Positions 31,437 to 41,945 of a DNA stretch of 64,000 nt are shown piece by piece. The DNA is from Spirometra erinaceieuropaei. Lineage: Eukaryota > Platyhelminthes > Cestoda > Diphyllobothriidea > Diphyllobothriidae. The position numbers and the translations under genes were made by a program. The DNA lies in the NCBI GenBank assembly GCA_902702965.1, contig CACRXP010000308.1:252179-316178 (forward strand). Direction: 5' to 3'. Each line of letters begins with the position of its first letter. Position 1 is the stretch's first letter. The notes beneath the pieces were generated by a model. That model searched no databases and was not told the origin of the DNA. It saw only the letters and a program-made list of their open reading frames with translations.

Positions 31437-32588
31437 ATATATAATATCAGGCGTCATTTCCAGAGCAAAGGCTCTGATTTGGGTCATTTTGTTTATAACA
31501 TACCTGGCATTCAATAATATAATATCTAATGTGTTTCGAGCGGCAATGCTATTTTCGACGGTATTTTAAAAAAATTTGGAGGCGGATATGTAAGCTGCGA
31601 ATTATTGACACTTGGAGAATAAGTACCAATTAGTCTAGAGTTATTGACGTACGGGGAGTCAGCAAGAGGAGGCTGAGTATTAGACCTAAATGATGTGGGG
31701 ATATAGTTTTCAAACATTGGAATGCTAGGGGAGTTAGAACATGGATAGACTTGTTGGTAGTTAAATAATGGAGGAAGGGGAGGAGGAGGAGGAGGAGGAG
31801 GAGGAAGGAGGCTAGAAGGAAAGTAGGGGCTAATGGGTGAGGGTAGGCCACTAAAAGAATGAAATAGTGGGAAACCAGGTCTAGATTGGAAGTCAAAGGA
31901 GATAGGTTGACGTACCTGAGAGCAATTGGCCTTAAGTTTTGGGAAGCCTGAACTAAGTTGGGGCATAAATGATTTAGGGCAATTCATGTATGAATTATTT
32001 GCTGGATATATAGTAGGGCTTTGATAAGTAACCGGTACGCAGGACAGAGAATTATTAGAGGATATAATTGGAGCTGCGGGATTTGTAGACGTGCTGGGCT
32101 GAACAGACTTGTTACATCTAAGAGAAGGCGTCGTGCCTCCAAATGGAACTGTACTACCTATCTTTTGGGTCGGAGTCTGATTCAATTTTCGAGTCTCAAC
32201 GTTCTGACGCCAAGCCACTGATGACTTAGCTGTAGACCTTACAGCACCCAGTTGGACAATAGAAGTTATCGGTCTAGCTGATGTAGACGGATTTTCATGT
32301 GTCTCAGCGGGACTATCCGGAGGATACGAAACGACAAATGGGGCTGCTGCTGTTGCTGCAAGTTTAGGGGCAGGCAAATGCGTCAAGTGGCTTGAGTGAG
32401 ATGGAGATGTAGGAGAAAGAGGAAGGAGGGAGTCAGATGTCGCAGGAGTAGGAGAAGCTGAATCCTTACGGCCACTTGAATTATGACCGAGTTGGGGAGC
32501 ATTAGACTGAGAAGCAGTAGGTTTACGTGAGAATAGAGACCCGATTCTATGCTCCATAGGAGTAAGATCATGACAAAATTTTGCTAAC
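31437..32588 (-). pseudogene. LINE B copy 1 piece 1: ORF1 C-terminal part and start of ORF2
   Basis: The minus frame 32557-31526 has MEHRIGSLFSRKP and QLGHNSSGRKDSASP, as in copy 2, then a long proline/serine/asparagine-rich tail. The tail includes a polyproline run encoded by (GGA/GAG)n near 31775-31810 and VNNSRLIGTYSPSVNNSQL. In another frame just downstream LLNARYVINKMTQIRAF and EMTPDII are the start of the ORF2 endonuclease (about 31520-31440). It is cut there by copy 2. Similarity to copy 2 ORF1 stops at about 32588, so the 5' part of ORF1 is absent. Confidence 0.8.
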
Positions 32589-34061
32589 TTTTCGCCTATA
32601 TTGTTCTAAACGCGCAGTGATATTGCCCAATATTATTGAATACTTTAAGCCACTCCTTGCACACTGAGAGTCCGACCGACCGTTTCCAAGGCACATAACA
32701 CTGGGCTGGGCCTTTGACTTGTCTCATTGAATGAAAGGCGTGACCAGTCGCAGACGCAAGTCAAGTGCTACGCTGAATTGGAGTCACATTGGTTAGCGTT
32801 TAAAATGCGGGTCAAACGTACAGTTGCTCAGCAGCGACACCTTAATCGTACTGTTAACTTAGTAGCTACCGGACATAGAGCATATGCCCACTTCACATTA
32901 GCGGAAGTCCATAGTTAGGCATGCTGGGATTCAATTTAGTGAGTTTTAGACTATTTTGTTTCTGCAGAGCATGTTAAAATTAGAAATTTCGAAACCCGAA
33001 ACAGACAGTTTTCTATAGGGGAGTTACCTAGGTTTAAAAGTCACTTATTTTAGCAAATGTGTCACTCACTACACATAAAACTCCGGCTGCAGTACCGCAC
33101 ACTCTGCGTTCGTTTGCGGTTTCTTTAAGTTTTCGAAGCTATTTTGTTCAGACATATCCTGGTATTCGTTACACCTCCCATTAATTTTTTTAATTTTAAA
33201 ATTGTGTCAATGAATTCAACCGCCATTTGTTTCCAAAAACATTGTCGTCCTTACGCAAATCATGACATATGCTCAGTGCAAGGCCATCAAATGTCCTCCA
33301 AAAAGTTAAAAGATAGAATTTCAGGCGAATCTATCGCCACGTCCTTTGTAATGTAGTCCACGCAATAAGGTTGGAAAACAAATTGCAAAACATAAAACGT
33401 CCGAAAGTAATGTTACAGGCATGTGACAAATATCATTATATAGCGGTTGGCTTGGGAAGATGTTTTCTTATATTAGCTGGGCCAGCAGTCAAACAAACTT
33501 CACCCAAAATCTAATTTGCAAGCAAAAGCATCAGGCGATCATGAGTGAGTTGTTTGGTTGACCGTTAAGCATTCAGCTAAGTATGCACATCGCAGCAGGA
33601 ATCCTGTGAAATGCGGCTTGAATAAAAAACTCAAATTTTGATAGCGCTGCTTTGCCCCAGAATATGCTGCTCTTATTTAAATTTGCGTATATTTCTCCAC
33701 GGACTATTTTCGAAATGTTGGGAAATGACAAGTCCGCCAAGTGCAATGTATTTGGCCGTGAGTTGTCGTATAGATAGTTCACGGTTGCTTGTGCTTGTAC
33801 ACGTCTTATTGCAAATTCTATGGTCGTTAGCGTTGCTTCTTCGAAATATCCGTTGTCCTCCATAACCCAACCCTTTGAATGGTTAAGAAAGCTTTGAAAG
33901 TAATAAAGTAAAATGTACGGAAGAGTGAAAACTCGCAAAATAATATTGCACGACTTCCCTGAATAGCAAAAAATACGTATTAATTATTATTGTACTTTCG
34001 TATTCAGAAAACGCATGTATTATTCTATTTATGTGCACATATATCACAAGGCATGTCTGAC
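32589..34061. other. Unassigned AT-rich DNA
   Basis: No recognised gene. A minus frame at 33573-33938 (about 100 codons after a possible acceptor TTCAAAG near 33872) reads VMEDNGYFEEATLTTIEF and ADLSFPNISKIVRGEIYAN. It does not look like any retroelement in the window and could be an exon of a host gene, but I cannot support this further. Confidence 0.35.
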
Positions 34062-34316
34062 CTTAACAATTAACTTGATGGAAATATGGGGAAATTCAAC
34101 AGAACACTTGATCTGAATAAGTTTTCCTTCGAAGAAATTTCGCAATTCATCGCAGTCTATAGTATTTGCTACTGCAAAGCTGTCCATCCGAAATTTGAAC
34201 CATCGAAATGAATTTGGTTTTTCCGTGAACTCCAGAGGAAATATGTTACTGGAACTGCTGTCAACAAAATCGGACACCATCAAGGATTTATCGCTCTTTG
34301 GGCATTTGCGACTGCC
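34062..34316 (-). CDS. Possible host-gene exon, function unknown
   Basis: The minus strand has a pyrimidine-containing acceptor (CATACCCTTCAG) at about 34317, an open 255-bp stretch (85 codons, phase-preserving) and a donor AAG-GTCAGA at 34062-34059. It encodes CPKSDKSLMVSDFVDSSSSN, PLEFTEKPNSFRWFKFRMD, FAVANTIDCDELRNFFEGKL and IQIKCSVEFPHISIKLIVK. No named domain is recognised. A decayed copy of the same stretch lies at 35430-35772. The exon call rests only on splice-like borders, length divisible by three and duplication; no flanking exons are secure. Confidence 0.3.
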
Positions 34317-35429
34317 TGAAGGGTATGAAATGAGTGTTCGATCGGAGTAAACATATTAAAGAAATAAATATTGAATCAATAACTACTGAAAATTAAATAA
34401 ATATATTGTGGAAAAAAAGAGGATTGTTTTTTCCGTAAGAGCTGCCTGTCCGAGTTCGAAAATGATCGGACCAATAATAAAGGCATCAACCGATATTTAA
34501 ATCAGAAAATATTATTTGCGTTTTCCCTGTAAAAAAACTGGTTAAATGGCGAATAGTTTTGTTGACAAAGACAGGGATTAACGTTTTCTTAAGTCCCATA
34601 TGCTTATTAGTCTCTGGTTACCAAAAACGACATGTCAACAGAGTCTCCTTTCTTTATGAACTTTGCTGTTCCGTTGAAAACGGGTGCGTCGTTCCACCCA
34701 AAATTTAAGGTAACGATTGTATTGGAGCAGTCAAAAAGTCCGAGGCTTCATCAGCGCAATGAAATTGCACGAAGGCCAACAAATGTCCTGCCAACCGACA
34801 CAACAATTCCCCCCCCCCCTATAGTAGGAGGGCCAAACCTTGAAATTCCAAAAATGCATTTAAGTTCCGAAATGATTAACTAAATAGGATTAAAAACTAA
34901 TCATCGTGCAGTATAATCATATAGTAATCCAGTTACGTCAGGATGTTGGCATCCGAGCAAATTTCTGTAAAATGTTACAATGTGAAAAAAGACCCTTAAA
35001 GTAGCGAACATTCTATTTAATGTTCGACGCCGATAAAAATCAATAACATCTCATAGAACAAATTGCATAAGTATATCATTCCTTTCTCATTAGGAATAGG
35101 TATAACGTCATTTCCAAAATTTGTACTCACGGAAAGTGCACAATTCGTTTTAAAAAAGTTTGTAGCTGTAAGATGTTTACCTTCGTGAAATGGCCGTAGA
35201 TAAAAAGTCGTGTCTCTGCATTTACCAATGTAGCATGTAAAATTAACGATATGGCTCAAATTCATTGCTAAACTTGTTGAGCGCCATTCAGTTTTCTCTT
35301 AATCCTAAAAAGAAATATATAGCTTTCCGTACGCGAAAGGTATACGGCGTGAAGTCTGGGTTCTGTGAATACTCGCCTAAGAATCTTCCACGATTGTCCT
35401 AAATAGTAATTACTACACGTACTTTCTTA
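34317..35429. other. Unassigned DNA between exon-like copies
   Basis: No recognised gene. Contains a C10 run near 34810. A minus frame at 35017-35265 (VNFTCYIGKCRDTTFYLRPF) with a donor-like GTGAGT is noted but has no supported acceptor in frame. Confidence 0.35.
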
Positions 35430-35772
35430 TTAAGAAAAGGCATTTATTATTATTATTATTAATGCACAGGTCATGCTTGAAATGAACGTGACTATTAAAT
35501 TGATAACATGATCGGGGAACTCAGCAAAACACATGATTTGTATAAGGTTTCCTTCGCAGAAATTTTGCAATTCATTACGGTGCTTAATGTTTACAACTGC
35601 AAAATGTCCAATCGAGCATAAAATTGGAAGAGCACGATATTTTCTACTGAATAAGCCAGAGAAGGAATATTTTTCTGCGTTTTTTTTCAACAAAATTCGG
35701 TTGTATTTTTAAGAGCATCGAAAGTGAATGAGAAAAGTGCGTACTACTCTAATGGGCATTTTTACAAATTGT
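35430..35772 (-). pseudogene. Decayed duplicate of the 34062-34316 exon-like stretch
   Basis: The minus frame reads FAVVNIKHRNELQNFCEGNL and IQIMCFAEFPDHVINLIV, parallel to FAVANTIDCDELRNFFEGKL and IQIKCSVEFPHISIKLIV in the upstream copy. The 5' half is also parallel (AAATGCCCA...AGAG after a CAG acceptor-like site) but with a stop and a frame change. It ends in a (TTA)n run at 35443-35461. It probably arose by tandem duplication and then decayed. Confidence 0.35.
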
Positions 35773-38661
35773 TGTTTTTACCTGAATTCGAAAAAAAATT
35801 TCGATCAATAGCGCAAACCCTGTGATATTTAAATTAATATAGAATTAAACTGCATGATTATTAGTTGTTCAACCCTATTAATATTTTCAAAACGAAAACG
35901 CGTTTTGGAATTTCCGTTAACATTTCATAAGTTAGCATAATTACTGTATATGATTTTGCTATCTGAAAACGCATAACAGCAGGGGCCGCCAATTATCGCT
36001 GCAGTCGCGCAAGGACGATTGCTGATTTATATTACGTGGAAATGCGGGCCGGATGCAGCAATTCTGGCGGGCTACGTGTCACAGTATGCCTGCCACGCTA
36101 CGAGAGCCGTTAGCATAATTATAGTCTCAAAACAAGTGTAAAAGGAGAAATTATTGGAGACGTCAGGTTCCCAATTAACCTCTCACGGTAAACGTCTGTT
36201 CCTTTTTCCGTTTGTCATATGGGAATCGCATTCTTACCACTCGCTAGAATTACTTTAGCAAATTCGATCGTTTAATTTGCTCGCAGTGATAAGTGCTTTT
36301 TGCTGCAGTCCAACTGTAAAGAAGCGTAGGTACTTACTATAACTCAGTTGGACGGACCGTCTGCCATTGAAAATAATTATACGGCATTCCGGGTTGGGAT
36401 GTGTTCGGCTGTTGCTTTTGTCTGCATGTTTCTGTTGGTACTATTTATTATACTCTAGGCAACACAACTTGCCCTATTAGTATTTAAGAATCCGAAGAAA
36501 ACTTCCGCAAAATAAGAACATTTCCAATTTCTTTAAGAACTTAGAAATTTAGAGGAAAACAATTCTTCAAGTTTGTAAGAATACTTAGCCCCCGGAGTCA
36601 GTAAACCATCCTAAATTTTGAAAGACTTAACCAGGGTAACGAAATGTAGACTCACCTAGGAATCCTGGGCAGGCATAAAGGCAACCTGCTAAAGCGAGCA
36701 CAAACTCTGCCATCAATTGCATAGTGTGCTTGCCCCAATACGACCTTTCAGGCAGGTGTGTGATATATACGATTCAGCAGAGTACCAATGGCAATGGGCA
36801 ACTCTGCAGAACTGTCATTCTGCACAAAGTTCATCTATTTTAGTAAGTTTGAATTAACCAGAATTTTGCGCTTGATCGTTATCTTTCATATGAAAAAAAA
36901 TTAACGCGCCTGTAAAATTCGATTTCAGACTTCATTTATGATCGGTAAGAATATCATTCGTCTCAATTTCCCTACAGTCAAATGCAGTCTCCTCGGATCA
37001 CCTTGGTATTACGATTCCTGTTCACGACATATGTGAAAAAGTAAACACTGCTAAGAAATAAAAGATTTAGCTGCTGCCTGTACTCTGGGATTTGCACGTT
37101 ACGTTGCATGTACAATGCCTACATTTTTTCTCGGGCTCAGATTCCTTGTATCCCTGGATTTCATACTGATATGTCAAATGAGCGCGTGACCCTCACTGTT
37201 GGGGTTAGGATTTCACTCTTTCCCATTCTGTTCAACCATCCTCTTGTAACTGGCGACATCGAACGTTGTCGCATACCACAAAAAATGTGTGGTATATAGT
37301 TATATATGTACGACCGCGGATATACGTACATTTGTGGAATGCGTCCTATGGCACAACGTCGCTGTTGCCGCTAACACGCTAATGAGAGAATAGAATAGCA
37401 TAGATTAAGATACTCAGCAGAAAAGTGGAGATTACATGCTAACTTCATGAGACCTATGACTTGCTAATGGCAGGTTTACGCCCGTGCGGCTACTGCCTGC
37501 ATCTGGCCTGTGGCATTGGTAGAGAGTTGCTCACGTAATATATTAATGTAACGATCGTTTACTACTTGTATGTAGAACAGGCATTACGGGGCTACTCCAG
37601 AGTAGTTGGCTGTCTTCCAATCGGTTGTTCATAAAGTATTTGAGTCTCACCATAAAAATGCATGACCCGGTAAATAAACTCTATGCTGTGCACTGAATAT
37701 TTATTGAAAACATTAGATTTCTATAAATACGCCTTTAACTTTGGATAAGCATTAGCCTGAGTAGAAGTGGGGCATTTGAATTTTCCTACTGCGTCTTCAT
37801 CTCCAATGCCCATTGTCGGGCAATAAACTGTGAAAGTTCATTCGGTTTGCCTCGTACATTTCAGCGCTAGAGTTCACTGCTGCTTTTGAGATCGGTCTGT
37901 CCAGGCGCAGGTCCTCCTGCTACACACACACGCGCGAAAGTTTGAACGTCGAGGGCACTAGTTTGGCGATGCGAATTAACAAACATTAAGCCGAATGCGG
38001 TGTTCAAGGAATTTTGTAATTTGGAAAAATGGGGAACTTCGACTGTCAGTTCACCGTGATAATGTCATGCACGTGAGATAGCGTATAGGGAGGAAAATGC
38101 GCTGAGTCGTCGACGTCATTCAGCCAAGGCAGCAGGCACTGTCCGAGCGGGGCAGTTGACAGGTACGGGGAACCGGTGCAGGTGCTAAAATATATAATGA
38201 TCTTGACTGAGCCATATTAACTGTCTGGCGCCCCTAACATGTGCACCAGTGTTTCGCGCAGCATGAGTTGTGTAGCATACAGCTAACATGCCCGAGACTG
38301 GCAGAGGTCATTGTATGAAGGAGATGTGGCTATCTGGATGTCAGCCCACCCATATGTCACCACGCAAACAAGCAAAATTTGGCAGACACTGTGCACTGAT
38401 TTGGGGCATCAGTTGGCAGCCTTCCAAGCCATAGCTCTCAGTGCACTGGGAAAGTCTCGGACTCGGATCACCCATACAGCAGAGGAGATGTATGGAGGCG
38501 CGGCCGAGATGCCTGGGAGGTGACAGTGGGTTGCTTATGATGGGTGATATCGTTGTGCGGTTAAGGTGTTGGTGGAGGAAAATGTGGTCAGATGGTCTGA
38601 TCATCGGCTATCTAAGGATGGTTTTCATGAATGCACATGTGTTCTTATAGGCTGCTGTGGT
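35773..38661. other. 2.9 kb without recognised gene
   Basis: AT-rich, low coding potential. Small frames at 37108-37299 and 38311-38523 (plus) have no motif. I see no similarity to the LINEs. The right edge is the (AAAT)n tail of LINE C. Confidence 0.4.
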
Positions 38662-41600
38662 GAATAAATAAATAAATAAATAAGTAATTTTTTTTATTTA
38701 ATGCCAGTTTACAGGCATTGTCAAGGGGAGCGATTAAACAAAAATCCGACCGGAAGTGAAAAAAACTCCTGAGCTTAAGGGATAAAAATATAGTTGATGT
38801 TGGTTTTTGTGGTTTGGAGGGCTTAGGAGAAGGGGGAGGTTGCACGGTATCGGAGATCATCGGACGTCAAATTCCTTACATGAAGTTGGGGATAGTCAAA
38901 GTAGAGGCGTTGAGGAACAGCTCGTGAGACCGGCCATAGTGTTCAGAGACCACAAACGCCATCGCTACGGTAAAGTCGATCAGTAGATTTATCACCCAAA
39001 ATTTGTGGGAGCTTTTCTGAATGCAAAAATCGAGTAATAGTTCTCTTAAATAAAGGATAATTTTGCAGAGTTTTCGCACTCATGGGTAGTTTATTCCAAA
39101 TAGCAATTGCATTTACAGAAAAGAACCGACGATATTTAACAGTACGTGCCAGAGGCAGAAATAAGAAGAGCTCACGGTGACTGTTACGTCGTGGGTGGAT
39201 ATGGTGTCTTAAAGAGGTGAGTGGGTTAAATGTGTGATTATATAAGAGTTTAAATAGCAAAAATAGTCACTTTTGTAATCTACGGAACCATAAAGGATCG
39301 AGGCCTGTAAGCCGGCAACGTTCTTGGTAAGACAAATGTCGGTGTTCCGGGGTTAAAATTCTCTTGGTAAAAAAGTGTTGAACGGATTCTATTTTCTTCT
39401 GCTCAGTAGCACGCATGAGGCTAAATGAAAACGAACAGTATTCCAGGCCACGTCTAACGTACATGTTGAAAAGGCGCATTCTAATGTCCCTAGTTTTAAA
39501 ATTTCGGAGCATAAACCCGGTCGTTCTACGTGCTTTGCAGACTATCAAGGCACAGTTCTCCGAGAGATTAAGACTCTTGGAGTATGATACGCCCAAATCC
39601 TTTATAACCCCTGGCACATTTATTGCGTGACCTTCAATACTTATTTGAGGTTGACGGCCGTCGCCAACCACCATGACTGAGCATTTATGCCAGGAAAGAG
39701 AAAGGCGCCGTGTGCGGCACCACTGGGCGAAAGCCTGTAGATCGCTCTACAGGAACTCAAGCACGATGTCATGATCTGCCGGCCTATATCGATATGCAAC
39801 TTTAAGATCATCGGCATACATGAAAGGCTTACCATTCTGAAATAAATCAGGTACATCATTAACGAAAAAGCCAAAATAAAAGCGGGCCGAGTACACTACC
39901 CTGAATGACTCCACTCCTCACACGTGTGGGCTTGGTGATGGTATTGGAAATCTTAACTCGTTGTGTGCGAGTGCCCAAATAAGAGGATATAAAATTCAAA
40001 AGTTTGCCACCTATTCCGAAAGAGGACAATTTCAAGAGGAGAAGAGCATGGTCAACATGGTCAAAAGCCTTAGTGAAATCGAAATATACTGTATAAAGAG
40101 CAAAACCATGGTCCCCAGATTGGAGAACATAGACAAAGATAGAGAGTTGACAGGTGTCACAAGATCGAGCTTTGAGGAATCCATGCTGAGCAGCAGTCAG
40201 TAAGTTGTTCGCTGTTAAGTGACACATCATCTTATCCTTGATCAATGTCTCTAAGATCTTCGAAACTGCGGGGAGGGTGTTTATTGGCCGAAATTCATCA
40301 AATGATGTACATTTGCCGTGCTTAGGAATGGGCAAAATGTGTAATTCCTTCCACAAGGTAGGATTAGTTTCAGTTTCAAGAGCAAGATTAAATATCTTGC
40401 ATAAGAGGGATGGGAAGATCGTGTTTGCATCGGCTTTTAAAATGCTTACTGGGACACCATCAGAGCCTGGACTATAAGATTGACGAAAACGCGGAATCGC
40501 AACAGTCACATCCCACAGAGTGAAACTTATACTTTCTAGAACTGCTCCGGTCAATGACTGGATGGTCGGATGCGGAGTGGTCGAGTCTTCAATAAACGTT
40601 TTGGACAGGAAATCATTGAAGCTATCCGCCGTTAACTGGGCATCAACTATGGGATTTCCGAGATCGTCTTTCTCTGAGTTCGTATTTTTCTAGAGAAAAA
40701 TTTCGAGACATTTAACGAATGGTTTTCGGTAAACTGGACATCTTCGGCTAGCTGTTTTTCTTCAGACAATCTCTTAGCTCGATCACAAATATCACAAATC
40801 AAGGGCAGAACAGAAACATCGTTCTGCAGATGGAAACGACGATAAAGCCTGCGCAATCTGCGACGAAAGGGTAAAGGTAGGAAAATCTCATCCCCAACAT
40901 TAATAATTTTCTTACGGGGGACAAAACGAGAGATAAGCGGATCCAAAATTTCGTACAGTTTTGCAGTGCAAACATTTACATCCGAACTAAGGAAGAAATC
41001 AGTCCAGTCGTAGGAATTAAGGTGTGTTAATAATTCGGTTGGGTGAGTGGATCGGAAATCGCGGAAAAAGTTATACTTTTGGGACGACATTTCGTCAGCC
41101 TCGAATTCCAACGTTTAAACAACTATGTCATGATCTGAGCCCCCGAGTGGGCCTAGGGATGACACTGACGATGGCAAGCAGCCTCTACAGAAAATGAAGT
41201 CAAGTATACTTGAGCCTCGGGTGGGAAAATCAACAACCTGAGTCCACATCCCGACATCCACAGCCTCAAGAAAGTCATCGAAACTTCTGGGGCCTGAAGG
41301 CGGAGACCAGCGGACTTCAGGGAGATTAAAGTCACCCGCAACCAATTGATACTTAAAGCTTAAGTCGGCCGCAGCATGAAATGCCTGTGAGAGTAAACGA
41401 TCAAAATTGTCATTGGCGTTGGGAGGGCGATAGACGCAGCCAATGAGTAAGGAGAACTTATTTTTTAGTGCAACCTGGTGCCAGCAGCTGCCTTCTACTG
41501 CAGAAAAGTGCGGGAGGTCCAACGGCTAACATGTAAGTGTTTGCTTAACGTAGACGCAGCTGCCCCCACCACGGCTATCTTGCCGATCATTTCGAATGCA

Positions 41601-41825
41601 ATTGTAGACTAGAAGAGTGAGTTCGGAGTCAGTTATTGAGGCTGATGCCCACGTCTCAGTTACTAAAACAATATCAGGACAATGAACGAACACCTGAATC
41701 TGAAGCAAAGGCATATTATTAAGTAAGGATCTGGCATTTAAAACAAAAAGTTTGAAGGGAAAGTCTGTTAGTTTTTGAGGGAGGTGGGCTACATCGTCCA
41801 GTTCTGGGTCGTCCACGGAGAAAAC
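38662..41825 (-). mobile_element. LINE C (CR1-like, distant relative of family B)
   Basis: A minus-strand LINE of about 3.16 kb: ORF2 endonuclease to C-terminus (41816-38943) followed by a 3' UTR that ends, in sense, in (TTTA)n at 38662-38690. No ORF1 is seen; the 5' side abuts RTE-like sequence at about 41825, so it is probably 5' truncated. It is inactivated by several stops and frameshifts. Confidence 0.85.
38943..41816 (-). pseudogene. LINE C ORF2, endonuclease / reverse transcriptase
   Basis: Endonuclease: FVLNARSLLNNMPLLQIQV, IVLVTETWASASITDSEL, SRGGGSCVYVKQTL, LIGCVYRPPNANDNFD, VAGDFNLPEVRWSP, RGSSILDFIFC and GGSDHDIVV. RT: YSPGSDGVPVSILKADA, TLWKELHILPIPKHGKC, QHGFLKARSCDTCQLSIF, YFDFTKAFDHVDHALLL, SGVIQGSVLGPLLF, FMYADDLKVAYRYR, then DLGVSYSKSLNLSENC and a C-terminus with LEYCSFSFSLMRATEQKKIE and IWNKLPMSAKTLQNYP. 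Breaks: TAG at 41523-41525 and TAA at 41112-41114 in the same frame, a frameshift near 40660, and further breaks near 39860, 39700 and 39266. Confidence 0.88.
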
Positions 41826-41945
41826 GGTCCGGATGCAACCATCCGGTTCTCAAAGCATTCCTGGTTTTGGCGGCATTTGAGACCGAGGACAGCCAGGGCG
41901 GTTGAGTGGATTGCTTCCATCCACTAGCACCAAAATTTCTTTACA
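41826..41945 (-). pseudogene. RTE-like internal fragment (endonuclease-RT linker)
   Basis: The minus strand reads WMEAIHSTALAVLGLKCRQN then QECFENR, which resembles the linker of RTE-type proteins (W...I-S-A...V-L-G...R...D-W-F-D-E-N-D). It lies downstream of the C-terminal part of the neighbouring RTE-like fragment, that is in the wrong order for one colinear element. Low complexity and short length limit certainty. Confidence 0.4.

Larger units (their letters stand above)
13903..32588 (-). mobile_element. LINE B copy 1 (CR1-like), in four pieces around three nested LINEs
   Basis: Four minus-strand pieces are colinear with one family-B LINE when compared with copy 2. They are 32588-31437 (ORF1 and the start of the endonuclease), 27402-25198 (endonuclease and RT), 20255-19659 (RT C-terminus) and 14577-13903 (3' UTR ending in (TAGA)n, that is (TCTA)n in sense). 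They add to about 4.6 kb. The gaps are filled by LINE B copy 2, LINE A2 and LINE A. Similarity to copy 2 ends on the 5' side at about 32588 inside ORF1, so copy 1 is 5' truncated. Junction details support this, for example AAACTCCT versus AAACCCCT on either side of LINE A, and ATTTCC versus ATTTCA around LINE A2. Confidence 0.85.
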
